Source: Atriophallophorus winterbourni
Taxonomy: Eukaryota; Platyhelminthes; Trematoda; Plagiorchiida; Microphallidae
Assembly (NCBI GenBank): GCA_013407085.1
Contig: JACCGJ010014692.1
Location: forward strand, 1 to 64,000
Direction: 5' to 3'
Length of the DNA: 64,000 nucleotides
Position numbers and translations under genes: made by a program. Below, one piece after another: positions 1 to 11,289 of the stretch (position 1 is the stretch's first letter; every line of letters begins with the position of its first letter). The notes beneath the pieces are model-generated. The model was not told the DNA's origin. It saw only the letters and a program-made list of their open reading frames with translations, and searched no databases.

Positions 1-80
1 TTTTCCAGAGAACGGTATTGTGGTGGTAAAGTTAAACATATTCGCTTGTTCAGTTGCCATGTATAAGGCTTGATTGATGG
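1..80. other. Flank of BEL-1, unassigned
   Basis: No recognisable gene or repeat. The last bases (ATGG at 77-80) match the ATGG at 7717-7720 beyond the other end of BEL-1 and are read as its target-site duplication. Confidence 0.4.
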
Positions 81-500
81 TGTAACCGCCAATACGGTCA
101 GGGGAAACTCGAGTTCAACGTCAAAGTATTCAGTCACGGTATAGGCACCGATGTGTCTAATGAACGGTTGAGTCACGCGCCCAAGCCCACCAAAATATTG
201 ACAAGACAATACGTGGGACAATACGGTACTATTGAAGCGAAATAATTATTCAATAAAATAGCGAACCTCAATTATTCCGCTTCGTACTGAATCCAAAAAC
301 AACGAATATTCAATAGCAACAAATACAGCTAAATGTCACAACTTCATCTGCGCGCGAACGACCAAATGAAGATGCAAAAAGTTGACCCATAATCCAATAC
401 CTTAACACAGTTCAGTAGAACAAAACGATAAAAAATGAACGAAATGCAGGAGATTCGAACGTTTGATTTTTAATCAATAATTTGAATTCTGCCTTTTACA
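81..500 (-). repeat. BEL-1 3' LTR
   Basis: A 420-bp copy matching 7296-7715 along its whole length, with scattered substitutions. It is bounded by TG and CA and by the G-run polypurine tract on its inner side. Confidence 0.9.
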
Positions 501-769
501 TCGCCCCCCGAAATCCGCACCGGATTTCACAAAGGTTAACAATTCACATGCTTTGGTTCCCTAAGAAGATCATTATTCATTATTTAACTCATATGCTAGA
601 ACAAACGCGTAGATGTTACTTTCGGAATCAAAGTGAGATAATGTCATCATGCACAAGACGTTCTCCATGCCTCACACACGTGACAAATTTCACCGGCTCT
701 TTCAGCCAGGTTGATCAGAAGCCAGACGTTTTCCATGCCTTACTTACCAACCTGGTTGGCCTAATTACT

Positions 770-1688
770 TTACGTAACGAAACCAGTTCCGGGAACAGCA
801 TGCATGTTTTCATCTATATTCAAATTTGCTTCCAGAAAACAAAGTTGCCGAATATCCCGCAGATATTCGACTCCTCGCGATTGTACACGGAAATGTCTAA
901 TTAACCCATCTTTCGAGGTCAAGCATTCAGTGACACGGCTCAAAGGCCAAGACCCACGATGTGTTGCGTCGTTTACTACATGAACCAAATCCACAACTAA
1001 TAAGTTGCGGTGCTTTCGAAGCCATCTTTGGCTGGTTTGAAGTGTAGACAAGTATTCTTGCATCCATCTGCGCCAAAAAATGTCCGCTAAGTAAGACGCT
1101 TGCTTCCATCCTCGCAGATATTTTTCAGCAACTGGGAGAGGTAGGTCAGCATTACCTCGCAGAAGTAATGAGTGATAAGGTGTCAAGGCAGTAGTTTCTG
1201 CGGAATCCAGGGAGGCCAGAACCAATGGATGATTATTCATGATAAGCTCGGACTCGACCATCAGAGTATTGAGCACCTCGTCCGAAACCACTTGTTCCAA
1301 TCCCAATCCAAACAGAATTCTTCTAACAGATCTGATCACACGCTCCCAAACACCACCTGGATGACTGGCATACGGCGGTTGAAAGTGCCAGCGTATTCCT
1401 TGTGATGCAAGATGTTCATTTATTTTATGTTCATCCCATTTAACCAAGCAGTCTCGAAGTTCTCTCTGAGCACCAACGAAATTAGTTTCATTATCACTGT
1501 AGATATCCGTAGGCATTCCGCGGCGACCAATAAACCGATAATCAATACCCACATGCTGGAATGGGTATGAACCACCTTCTAACCTGCTAACCGGCAACAG
1601 GGCCGGTAGGGCTGGCATTTCTCAGCTGCATACCAGTGGCATATTATACATTGACCAATTATTCACTTCACGGTGGCTTCACCTTGAA
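770..1688 (-). pseudogene. BEL-1 integrase core and C-terminus (downstream part)
   Basis: The minus-strand frame 1618-770 encodes a BEL/Pao integrase core and C-terminal domain. Visible landmarks are a HVGIDYRF segment, the catalytic Asp in SDNETNFVGAQRELRD, the WHFQPPYASHPGGVWERVIR block with the catalytic Glu, and the C-terminal LTPYHSLLLRG and SRVTECLTS segments. Just upstream, in another frame near 1650-1620, lies the CIIC half of the HHCC zinc finger. The HxH half is on the far side of the LINE at about 3190-3200, so the integrase zinc finger is physically split. Integrase would insert the element cDNA into chromatin; this copy cannot be functional. Confidence 0.85.
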
Positions 1689-3181
1689 GAATCCAAAATC
1701 GTTCTCGTATAGCCGATAATACGTGCGTAATCCCATTATGTCCTTCACAAAGGTGGAAATCGCTCCGATGTTTCCAATTACCGACCCGTTACTCTGTTAC
1801 CAGTGATTTCAAAATTACTTGAGCGACTCATTGTTGACGATCTAATGAAACACTTCGAGAATAATCAGTTGCTTTCGAGAAACCAGCATGGATTCAGACG
1901 AAATTATTCCTGTTTGTCTAATTTACTGGTAACGCTAGATGATTGGACAAAATCGGTAGATAAAGGACAAGCAATACACGCGTGCTACTTGAATATTTCA
2001 AAAGTATTCGATCGTGTTGACCATTCCCTCCTACTGCAGAAGCTTGGAAGGCTTGGTATCACTGGAAAAATGCTGAATTGGCTAAATGACTACCTAACAA
2101 ATCGCACTAACCAGGTACATGTGGATGGTGCATTATCCAGACCAATTGCAGCAACTAGCGGAGTTCTCCAAGGCTCAGCCCTTGGTCCGATCCTCTTTCT
2201 GGTTTATGTCAATGAAATACCGGAAATTGTTCGATGCAACATTCCGTTATTTGTGGACGACATAACGATTTGGTGCACCATCCGTAGTCCAGAAGACTGT
2301 CTGCTATTACAAAAGGATCTTGATACGCTTCACAGCTGGTCGTTGAAGAACAAACTGCCGTTTAACTTCAACGAATGCAGGATCATGAATGTGGGGAATC
2401 GAGTAAAGTTCACATATCACATAGGTTCGCATGTCCTTGAAAATTGCAGTGAAGAAAAAGATTTGGGTGTCTGGATATGCTCCAGTTTGAAAACATCACT
2501 TCAAACTAACAGTGCCTTTAAAAAAGCAACACGTGTTCTAAATCTACTCAAACGTGTATTCGGGAAATTTTCGCCCAAGATATTCCCAAGGATCATGAAT
2601 ACATACTTGAGACCAGTCATGGAATACGGTGTGCAGTTATGGTATCCGTGGCTCAAGAGGGATGTGGAACTAATGCAGCGAATCTATCACCGCTTAACGG
2701 AACTAGTTTTTCAGCATCCGAAACAAACCATATAAAGAAAGGATAGCTCAACTGAATCTGTTCGATTTTTCCTATCGACGAATCAGAGGAGACCTTATCT
2801 TACTTTACAAAACATCGCATACCCTGAACCATCCCTTACAGGATTTATTCACGCGAAAGGATACGTAGAATTATTAAACCCATGAATATGTGCTGGTCGT
2901 ACCCCATTCCCGCCTGAACTGTAGAAGGTATTTTTACGCTGTCCGTGTCTGTTTTACTTGGAACAGTTAACCTTCAACCGTTGCTCACACCACTAGCTTG
3001 CATGACTTCAAAACGAAATTAGACGAATGTTATTGGATTATTCGTTTCCAGAACACTTATATACTGTTTAATCTATGTTTTTATATTGTTTATACACTTA
3101 AATTTCAATTTGTACCATCCTACGGTTGTTGTTAAGCTTGTTGCTTTTTACACAATTAAAAACCTTGAATTACCTCGAATT
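1689..3181 (+). mobile_element. LINE-E: 5'-truncated CR1-like LINE inserted in BEL-1 integrase
   Basis: The insertion is flanked by ACCTTGAA on both sides (1681-1688 and 3182-3189). It contains RT and a 3'UTR and ends in short tandem units of about 10 bp (CCTTGAATTA type, from about 3160), as CR1-like elements do. Only the 3' half of the LINE is present, the usual outcome of incomplete target-primed reverse transcription. Confidence 0.85.
1738..2735 (+). pseudogene. LINE-E reverse transcriptase fragment
   Basis: The open frame 1803-2735 starts inside RT, and homology to LINE-B runs upstream to about 1738 in a shifted frame (KGGNRSD then YRPVTLLPV). RT motifs in order are QHGFRR, a motif A variant ISKVFDRVDHS, SGVLQGSALGPILFLVYVNE, FVDDITIW (the catalytic box has VDD rather than the usual ADD), the NKLPFNFNECR primer-grip region, and KDLGVW. 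After 2735 the frame shifts, but the conserved IRGDLILLYK tail block is readable to about 2860. Dead fragment. Confidence 0.85.
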
Positions 3182-4184
3182 ACCTTGAAATGTGGTAATG
3201 CCTGACAATGAGGTCAGTGACAGGGTCTATCTTCGGTAAACGACAGGAAGTTCTGCGACATCGGAACGTCCCGTCAGATTTAAGCGACCGTTTACGCAGA
3301 TTAGTCCATCGATAATAACTGGATTCAATTTTCGCAGTTGAGCTCCACGAACCTTTGTACAAATTCTACTGGACAAGTGTAACTGTGCAATCCCAGGAAA
3401 TGATTGCGATTAAACAATTCGCAATATGTCTCGTTTAGCTTGGTGGATTTCATCAGCCGTTAGTCTTCTTTTCTGAACAACACCTTTGTTAACAATGTAC
3501 TGCTTGAACCTGGTCAACCACGCAACTGCTATCCTCAATTTCCGACAAGACGGGTAATACTGTAGGACATCATAAAGACCTGCTTTTTGATGCACTATAT
3601 TAACTCTCTTTGGATTTCTCTTCCATTCAACATCATTGGGAAGTTCGAATGATAAATTTGACGGCCGTTTCGATTCAGGTTGTGTTAAGAACTTCGGTCC
3701 CATCAACAATCGGCGTATCTCGCAGACATCGTTGCACCCACGAGAAACAAGATTAGCTGGATTGTCTTCAGATCGTATGTGTCGCCATTGACTTGGTTTC
3801 GTGTGGTGATGTATTACTGCTAACCTGTTAAACACAAACGTACTAAACCTCGTGCAATTATTGTTGATATAATGAAAAACCAATCGTCGAATCAGTCCAA
3901 AAACACGTTCGATCTAATTCCAACTGAATTTCGATCTCTTCTATGACGGCAAGCGATACCGCCAGCTTTGCGGCTACTAGTTATAAACGCGGAATAGTGA
4001 CGGGTTTCAGTGGAGCAACACGTGACTTTGAGTAGAGTAGGCAGCAATATGGGGGACCTGAAACTGGATTAAATCTGAGGTAAATTACAACCCCATACCC
4101 AACTTCCGAAGCATCACATAACGCGCGCAATCGGGGTCGTGATGCATGAGTTCCTTGACGCTTCATACATCGGGGTATCCTCAA
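3182..4184 (-). pseudogene. BEL-1 RNase H, connector and integrase zinc-finger start
   Basis: The frame 4184-3981 has the RNase H first strand with the catalytic Asp in ALCDASEVGYGVV and the YSKSRVAPLKPVTIPRLE block. The frame 3883-3410 continues with HIRSEDNPANLVSRG, the typical BEL end of RNase H, then the linker to integrase. Positions 3362-3182 carry the start of the integrase zinc finger (IVRHYH) in two frames. At least three frame breaks separate these pieces. Confidence 0.8.
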
Positions 4185-4498
4185 TGATTGCTATTCCCGA
4201 ACGTTACAGACCCAGTTTTTCCAAGCTCGCACGTCCGTCGGACATAAATCAGCATCCCAATATAATTTGTCGCGACAAAGCCTCTGAAGCAGTAATTTGG
4301 CTGCCAGCAAAATCGAAGCGACCAATCTCGAAGGGTCAAACAAAGACGAAACTACTGATAACAAAGAGCGTCTTGTGAGGGGAATGTCATCTGGACAAAA
4401 TGAGAAATAAACCCGTCAGCAATGGAATCTCATTCAAGACCTAATGTTCTATCCACAGGAACGGAACTTAGACGAACTTTTTCGTCTGGATGGGTTTA

Positions 4499-5053
4499 TT
4501 ATTCATCTGTAATATTGTTAAAAACTTCCTTGTAATTTGACAACCACTTCCGCAACCTGAAGCCACATTTGGACAACATAAGGCGGATTTCGTCGATGAA
4601 AATAATCGCCTCGCCTACATTTGATACAGAGATAAGCAAGTCGTCGACATAAAAGTTATTGCGAATAGCATCAGCAACTAGCGCAGGGGCATTCTGATCA
4701 CACAGGGCAAGCGTCTGTGTTAGAGCGAAAGCTGCGACGAATGGTGAAGAAACCGCTTCGAACGGATGGACAGCCATCTGGTATTCAATAGGGTTTTGAG
4801 ACATGTCATTCTTCGGCCACCACAAAAACCTCGAAGCGCCCTGATCAGTCTCAGGTACAGACACTTGCATGAACATTTCTTCAATGTCGCCAGAGAGCGC
4901 AATCAGTTCCTTGCGAAATCGCAGAAGTATACCGACTAAACTACGTAGTGTATCTAAACCTTGATACAAACAATCATTAAGTGATGCACCTCTGAATTTG
5001 GCGGCACAGTCATGTACAACCCTTAGCTTACCAGGCTTTTTAGGGTAAACCAC
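4499..5053 (-). pseudogene. BEL-1 reverse transcriptase
   Basis: This is the best preserved frame of the copy (184 aa). It contains KLRVVHDCAAKFRGASLNDCLYQG, the motif A region LSGDIEEMFMQV, FLWW, FEAVSSPFVAAFAL and the catalytic box NNFYVDDLL, all typical of Pao/BEL RT. It would copy element RNA to cDNA in cytoplasmic particles. It ends shortly after the thumb-side RKWLSN segment, and RNase H follows in another frame. Confidence 0.88.
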
Positions 5054-5080
5054 TGCATGATGTGGAAGATACCATCGCGG

Positions 5081-5634
5081 TCAAAACTCTGTTCGTAATT
5101 GATGTTCCGTAACAGGAGTCGCATATCCAGAGCTAAAAATACGTTCCATCATACTTGCATACCTTTGGAATAACTCAAGGTTCCGCAGAAACCTAGAACG
5201 CAGGCTCTGCAGACGCGACTTTGCTTGATCATAGTTGCTACAAAGTTGATGAAAATCTTTTTTCCAAGGTAAGCACACTTCAGAATGACCGTTTTTCAAA
5301 CGACAAGACCTTTCGACGATTTTAACGACCTTTAATTCATCCCTTGACATTTTTTGGTCACATGATGTGCTATCATAAAATTCTTTGTTATACATTATTT
5401 TCAATTGCGCAGTCACATCTGTGAATTTCCTTTGAGCACTGAACACGAGCTTGTTACGTGTCCCTGAGAAATAACTGGTCCCAAAACCACCCAGCCAAGC
5501 GTGGTTAGGTAAGCAAATGGCTGGTTGGGGCGACCAAATCTCTGCTCTAATACCCCATGTGCTTCTGATACGTCCGCTCCAATAAGCAGACCAACCGAGT
5601 GATCAGGAATGTCAGGTAAATCTAAATCATTCAA
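5081..5634 (-). pseudogene. BEL-1 protease end and pre-RT region
   Basis: Frames 5634-5413 and 5446-5081 overlap. The first holds LLIGADVSEAHGVLEQRFG and TLGWVVLGP, the conserved BEL block that follows the protease. The second holds VCLPWKKDF and the SRLQSLRSRFLRNLELFQRYASMM block that precedes RT. A frameshift joins them near 5430. Confidence 0.8.
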
Positions 5635-5728
5635 ATGTTCTCATGGCTTGGCGTCAATAGCAGCCGAACAACAATTGTTTCTAGGCAAATCCGAAACACA
5701 AAATGCGCGCTCTATGACCACAGTAGGT

Positions 5729-6298
5729 TTATCGCAACCTAATGGTGCTAGCGAGAGTTCCAGATTCTAGATGAGAAACCGAATTCAGCGTTCGAATATG
5801 TAGGACTTCATTTTCGGGTTGATTTCCCAATTCAACAAAAAGGCTACTTTTCACAATAGACACATCAGATCCGTTATCCAGCATGGCATAAGTATCTACT
5901 GCGTCTCGTGGTCCCAAAACGGTAACAGGGAATGTGCTCAGACGGACACGTTCAAAACGAGCACTCATACTGTTACATTTAAACAAATTTTGATCAGTTT
6001 TTTCCTTGTTCATATGTAACAAGTAATTATGCCTCCCATTACAACCAGAGACAGAGCAGAACACATTCTTGCGGCGATTTATAGCTCCATGACCGGTAAG
6101 AAGACATAAGAAACAAGCCTGATATTTCTTAACAACGTTCCACCGACCAGTCACATCGTAAGATTTGAACATGTCACAATTATCCAAATCGTGTTTACCA
6201 CCACAGACATAACAACTTTCGTCAAGGTTCGATTGAAACTGGCCCGTGCGGTTAACTGTAGCATGAACTCGCGAAAAGTCTCTACTTGTCTTCTCCAT
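5729..6298 (-). pseudogene. BEL-1 Gag zinc knuckles and aspartic protease
   Basis: The 189-aa frame has BEL-type knuckles (CYVCGGKHDLDNC, then CFLCLLTGH) followed by the retroviral-type protease active site in AMLDNGSDVSIV with the catalytic Asp kept. The protease would process the Gag-Pol polyprotein. The frame continues into the post-protease block at 5634 after a break. Confidence 0.85.
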
Positions 6299-6343
6299 CG
6301 TCTTTACATTCGATTTGGTCGCAACTTGACCGAAGCGACTACG

Positions 6344-7260
6344 CTATATACGTGCCTCGTCCGCTATAAACCGCTGCAGGTCATGAAATTTAGGCTGACG
6401 GTTGCCTTGGTTGATCACATCAACTAATCTGGTCCAACGATCCTGCAGTTCATATGGTAATTTATAGACAATCAACTCGAGTGTCGTCAAGGAATCAAGG
6501 TCCGCCTCGCAATTCATTTGAGAGAGAGCAGTCTCACCTTTCTGCATCTCTATCGAAAGTTGAGTCAGCGAGACTCCGTTTGTTATTGCGTGTGACAGAT
6601 AGGAAGTCAGACGGTCAATCATCGACCGGGCGATGGCATGAGATTGTCCATAGAGATCGGTTAGAATCTCTCTAGCCCTTTTATAAACGGATTCGGGCGG
6701 CAGCATGCTACACCCGTCAATGGCGTCTCGCACTCGATCTCTACAATAGTGTAGCAAGTATAGCATGCGTTGACCTTCATCAAACACATTACTTTCGATG
6801 AAGTTTCGAACTGGTAAATAAATCTCCAGTATTGACATATATTACCATCAAAATACTGTAATTCTACTCGTGGCAACACCGGCGCCGCACGTTCAGCTAG
6901 ATTAGTTGATCCTTTATGCTCGTCTCGAAATGTAACCGACTTGTGATTATCCTTGACGGTCATATCAGACGTACTGCATCCAGCAATGGGACCAAAATCA
7001 CCATTCGCCGACTGTTCTAATCTGAGTCAACCTAATCTAGTAACATTCGAGGCTTCAAACAATTTTAATTCTAGCTCTCGACGTCTCTCTTCCTCAACTA
7101 TTTGCGCTTGCAGAAGTTGCAGCCTAAAGTTGTCATTATTTGAATGAGCTAGCGAACCAGACCATGAAGCACTATCAACCAATGTAAAATTATTGACTTG
7201 CCCGTCCAGCAGAATTTTCTCGTCGTGTTCTTTAGGTTTCTTTGACGAGCTCTTCTTCAT
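6344..7260 (-). pseudogene. BEL-1 Gag N-terminal region
   Basis: Three overlapping minus frames (7260-7027, 6963-6661, 6838-6344) together cover a BEL Gag. The first is Lys-rich with a Glu/Arg-rich coiled-coil-like helix (VEEERRRELELKLFE). The second has LPRVELQYFDGN, a typical BEL Gag capsid start. The third has RMLYLLHYCRDRVRDAIDGC and LTTLELIVYKLP. Frame changes between them mark decay. Confidence 0.75.
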
Positions 7261-7295
7261 TTTCCCTATTCGTTCGAACGAAGCGAATTAAGTAC

Positions 7296-7715
7296 TGTAA
7301 CCGCCAATACGGTCAGGGGAAACTCGAGTTCAACGTCAAAGTATTCAATCACGGTATAGGCACCAATGTGTCAAATGAACGGTCGAGTCACGCGTCCAAG
7401 CCCACCAAAATATTGACAAGACAATACGTGGGACAAGACGGTAATATTGAAACGAAATAATTATTCAATAAAATAGCGAACCTCAATTATTCCGCTTCGT
7501 ACTGAATCCAAAAAGAACGAATATTCAATAGCAACAAATACAGCTAAATGTCACAACTTCAACTATGCGCAAACGACCAAATGATAATGCAAAAAGTTAA
7601 TCCAAAATCCAATAACTTCAAATAGTTCAGTAAAACAAAACGATAAAGAATGAACAAAATGCAGGAGATTTGAACGTTTGATTTTTGATAAATAATTGGA
7701 ATCCTGCCTTTTACA
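7296..7715 (-). repeat. BEL-1 5' LTR
   Basis: A 420-bp partner of 81-500. On the minus strand it would hold the promoter and start of transcription. No clear TATA box was assigned. Confidence 0.9.
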
Positions 7716-8244
7716 AATGGTTTACACAATTTTTCACTCGTACAAGCTCCTCTTCCAGTTCCGACAATCTACTCCCTATTGTATAAAAAAACTTATCCAA
7801 CAGATAATTGTATACCCTTTTCATGGTCATTTTTATTTGAATTTTCACAGGCATTGAATAAATAACAAACAGATAAACAGTCATTATCATTCACAAGCCT
7901 TACACACTCATCAGTCAAAGTCTCATCACAGGTTACGTGCAGGTGTAAATCGCAAAAAGTTCATATAACAGAAGCACTATCACTAATGGACGACTACTTT
8001 GCTTTAGTCCCGAGCTGGGCACTGACGGTCATTCACGCAAACTTGCTTTGGAGTGATGTAGACTAGACTCCCAGAAAACAATTTTAGCCTCATGATGGTG
8101 AATTTCAGGAACCGGCTTTAACAAAACCTGCAATTTTGTGGCCAGTTTTAAGAATCGCTTAAACCGCATCTGGGGTGAGCTATTTCTTAAATACTCCCCC
8201 TAAATGCCATGCAACATTAGGTTGCTGACCATTTCCAGCGTTAT
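7716..8244. other. Spacer between BEL-1 and BEL-2
   Basis: About 530 bp with no ORF, repeat boundary or RNA gene that I recognise. It is AT-rich and looks like ordinary intergenic or very old repeat DNA. Confidence 0.4.
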
Positions 8245-8249
8245 CTGGT

Positions 8250-8812
8250 TGTATTGTCTGTGACGTGAGTTACGCGTAGTCCACCCGTTTCTTATTTCGA
8301 TAAATTCAAAACAACGATTGGGATATTCTACGGTACTGTACTTAACAACAATTACAACAAAAATAACTATACAAACCTTAATTGTATAGGAACGTCACAG
8401 CAACAATGGAGCCAAATACTCCAGAATCAGATTCAATGCAAATAAAAGACGACCTGATATGAAATAAGAAGAATCGATTTACCAAAATGTCGTCCAAACT
8501 TTCTGTGACAATTAAAAATGACACTCGAAATAGTGTCCAAATTCAAGCAAAATACTGAAGCCCAAAATGGCAACCAAATTCCGCAACAATGACCGACAAT
8601 GGCAGAAACAATAAATTAAAACAAACATTTGACCGAAGGCGTGTACAGGATTTACAATAATAATACAAAAAGAGAAGTTTTGTATCAAAATACTGTAGGA
8701 AAATTAAACACAAGCAAAATCTATTACACAAAATTCAGGTTTTGTAACTAGGTTCAAAATAAAAGAAATGTTAAAGGGAAAGGAAGAATTTCAAACTACT
8801 TTGAACCTTACA
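8250..8812 (-). repeat. BEL-2 3' LTR
   Basis: A 563-bp repeat bounded by TG and CA. The matching 5' LTR is at 12098-12995. The adjacent inner sequence on the minus strand ends in a purine-rich tract (rc of 8813-8825). Confidence 0.88.
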
Positions 8813-8883
8813 CCTCCGACCAAATTCTTTCTAGGGCCTAACTGTACAACGATTGTTCGACGAATACTCTTACGAATTCGGAG

Positions 8884-8966
8884 CAGCAAATGACTTTATT
8901 TAGTGGCGAGTCACTTCCGCCACATTACATCACCATCATTGGATATTAGTAGCTTTTTATAGAGAA
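8884..8966 (-). ncRNA. Conserved hairpin block in BEL-2 3'UTR
   Basis: On the minus strand: a TATAAAAAGC start, then a TCCAATGATG block, a 10-nt spacer, and a GTGGCG/CGCCAC stem (8918-8923 with 8903-8908) closing a 9-nt loop that ends GTGACT. The same ungapped arrangement recurs in BEL-3, BEL-4, BEL-5 and the RTE-type short element at 53.8 kb. Its function is unknown. It lies between the pol stop and the polypurine tract. Confidence 0.5.
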
Positions 8967-8999
8967 TGCGGTTGCAAGCCGCAGACTCACCACATCCTC

Positions 9000-9769
9000 C
9001 GGTGCTGCTCCTTGCCCTATAAAGAAAGGTTGTCCTGATCCTTACCCAAGTCACCCACCTCATCTTGGGACCCTTCTAACAAACATACTTCCCGAATATC
9101 ACGCCGGATCACGTCATCCCTTGTTCGGATGCTGACCGATCTTACCAAACCTTCTTCACCGACTTCCGCTGTCTCAATAATACCAAGCGGTCAATCGGTT
9201 GGTCCCTGTAGCACCCATCCAAGTAACGTCTTGGTAGCGAATGGCTGCTTTCGACCACTCACACGTTGTTCAAGCACCCAATGCGCTTCCGGTACGTTAC
9301 AGCCAATAAGCAAAGTTATTTCTCTTTCCACATTCTCTGAAAACTTCAGATCCTTCAAATGTGCATACCTCGTGCTGATCATATTTGGAGATTTCAGCAC
9401 TGCTTCAGGTAACTTTGAAACCGTGTAAGCTTCGGCAACATGAATTATTTCATCACTGTCTACCGAATGCACATCGAAACTTAACAACGAACTTTTCAAC
9501 TTTCGATGTAGACCAAGTGTTGCTATCGACACATCAACTGGCGCACTAGGCATACAAAATTTCTCAACAAAACTCTGCGAGATCAAAGTTGTATCAGAGC
9601 CATTATCAAGTAAAGCCACGGCTGGAACAAGTCCAACTGGCGTGTCAATGTTCACTGTCAGGTAGCCTAAGCTTACTGCTGTACTGAGAGCAGTAACACT
9701 GCAGTTTATACTTTTCAGTTGCTCATTAGGACGATCATAATGCAGCGAAGAATGGTGTCGTCTACACAA
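9000..9769 (-). pseudogene. BEL-2 protease fused to integrase C-terminal remnant
   Basis: The minus frame 9769-9191 carries the aspartic protease with its active site intact (ALLDNGSDTTLIS), then the LLIGCNVPEAHWVLEQR and KTLLGWVLQGP block. Immediately after this there is a TGA and then an integrase C-terminal tail in the same frame (PLGIIETAEVGEEGLVRS, then RRDIREVCLLEG, to about 9000). RT, RNase H and the catalytic core of integrase are missing between the two parts. In the BEL-4 copy the join is open, so the TGA here is probably a later loss. Confidence 0.8.
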
Positions 9770-10357
9770 CCTTCAACGGAACAAGTATTCGTAATCTTGC
9801 AATCGAATGCCCTGTGAGACCGGCATAAGCAAACGTAACATATTCCATGCTGCTTAGCCATATTCCATCTGGCTTTTACGTCAGCCTCCTGATAAACAGG
9901 ACAATCTTCTATCTTATGAGGTCCTCTACATTGAAAACATTCAACCAGCATTGGCCTCGGTTCCCTTGTAGTCATAAACACCCTCCTCCCATCTGGCATT
10001 CTTGGTTTCTCTGATGGCTTCGAAGAGACAGATGTCCTATCTATTAGCATGCCAAATCTGCTCCTGGCAATTCTTGCTTTCCGAGATACGAACTCGGTCA
10101 GACTGGCAAAATCAACTTCTGACCCGTCAGCAAGCATTGTATCCGCTGCGTCAGCCCACTGCTGTTGTAACGCAACAGGGAAGCATTTCACTAATCCTTC
10201 CAAAGTTGTGACTGAATTCAAATCAGCGTCACACTTCATTTGCGTCAATGTGATTTGGCAATTTTCCATTTTTATGGCCAAATCAGACAAACCATCTAAG
10301 TTGTTGGAAAGTCTTCTAGCTTCATCAAGCAACTCCTCTAATGTTGACCTGGCAATT

Positions 10358-11289
10358 ACATGTGTAGAAAAGTCAAGATCAGAGCGACACATGTGTATTC
10401 ACTACACGTCAACAAACATATGAATCATCATGGGAATTACAATAAAGAGATAGACACACTGACAGATACTGCATTCTGATTGGACAATAAGTATTCATGC
10501 TGACAGCCACTCCACATCCTTCCGTTTTTCAAACGATCGGCTCATCGACATCTTGCGCGTGACAATTGAATTTATATCGTTCACTTGACCGAGGCAAAGT
10601 TCTTCGAGCTTCGCGAAGATTGTTCCCCAGTCATCTGCGTCTTCGTTCTCAACAAAAGTGAAACACTGTGTAAACTCCGTCGCCTGTTCACCAAGCGCAT
10701 GCCTCAGCGTCACAATTTGATACACTTTATCGGTATTCGTCAGATTCGCCAACGTCCGAAAGTCGCTGAAGTGTTGCTTCCACAGTTTCCATCTCTCGTT
10801 CACTTGACCGAGGCAATGTTCTTCGAGCTTCGCGAAGATAGTTTCCCAGTCATCTGCGTTTTCGTTCTTATCAAAGGTGAAACACTGTATGAAATTCGTC
10901 GCCTGTTCACCAAGCGCATTCCTCAGCGTCACCATTTGATACGCTTTGTCGGTATTCGTCAGATTCGCCAACGTCCGAATGTCTCTAAACTGTTCCTTCC
11001 ACCGTTTCCATCTCTCTGCCAATCCTTCATCGCCTTCCATTGAGTGTTGCCGGTGGTCGAACATTAAAGCCGCTAAAACGGGCGTTCTCAGTTCTATCCG
11101 ACGTTTTCTCATCGATCACCCTCGTCACCATGTAGAAAAGTCAAGATCAGAGCGACACATGTGTATTCACTACACGTCAACAAACATATGAATCATCATG
11201 GGAATTACAATAAAGAGATAGACACACTGACAGATACTGCATTCTGATTGGACAATAAGTATTCATGCTGACAGCCACTCCACAACATG
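10358..11289 (-). mobile_element. Gag-only mini-LTR retrotransposon (TR-GAG type)
   Basis: A 922-bp element (10363-11284) with two 154-bp LTRs (10363-10516 and 11131-11284) that I read as identical, bounded by TG and CA and flanked by a perfect ACATG duplication (10358-10362, 11285-11289). On the minus strand the 5' LTR is followed immediately by TGGTGACGAGGGTGATCG, a canonical-looking tRNA primer-binding site, and the 3' LTR is preceded by a purine-rich tract. The only protein is a Gag-like ORF, so the element must use enzymes made by another element. Identical LTRs point to a recent insertion. Confidence 0.9.
10495..11112 (-). CDS. Gag-like protein with a duplicated capsid segment (TR-GAG)
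   Basis: An intact 205-aa ORF whose ATG at 11112 lies right after the primer-binding site and whose stop lies inside the 3' LTR. It holds two tandem copies of about 73 residues, each starting ERWK and ending LGQVN, with LANLTNTDK, LGEQAT and DDW shared. The pattern resembles the capsid part of K02A2.6-like Ty3/Gypsy Gag (ERWK..W...F, DDW, KLEE). It probably assembles into particles. No zinc knuckle, protease or RT is present. The duplication is unusual for a Gag. Assignment to the Gypsy lineage is by pattern only. Confidence 0.7.
   Translation of the reverse strand: MRKRRIELRTPVLAALMFDHRQHSMEGDEGLAERWKRWKEQFRDIRTLANLTNTDKAYQMVTLRNALGEQATNFIQCFTFDKNENADDWETIFAKLEEHCLGQVNERWKLWKQHFSDFRTLANLTNTDKVYQIVTLRHALGEQATEFTQCFTFVENEDADDWGTIFAKLEELCLGQVNDINSIVTRKMSMSRSFEKRKDVEWLSA

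Larger units (their letters stand above)
81..7715 (-). mobile_element. BEL-1: BEL/Pao LTR retrotransposon, degenerate, with nested LINE
   Basis: Two 420-bp direct repeats (81-500 and 7296-7715) start TG and end CA, and enclose, on the minus strand, Gag, zinc knuckles, aspartic protease, RT, RNase H and integrase in BEL/Pao order. The purine tract expected just before the 3' LTR is visible as a run of six G on the minus strand (about 503-508). The flanking ATGG is a probable TSD. The LTRs differ by roughly 5 percent by eye, so the copy is old, and its reading frames are broken in many places. The first 10 internal bases after the 5' LTR (7286-7295) are identical to those of BEL-2, so the two may share an unusual primer-binding site. 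Confidence 0.92.

Noticed and set aside
482..904. 140-aa plus-strand ORF
   Set aside because: Antisense to BEL-1 integrase and 3'UTR and starting inside the LTR; no codon or motif signal.
9129..9428. Plus-strand ORFs over BEL-2, BEL-4 and TR-GAG (9129, 10002, 10585, 22965)
   Set aside because: Antisense shadows of Gag, protease and integrase frames.
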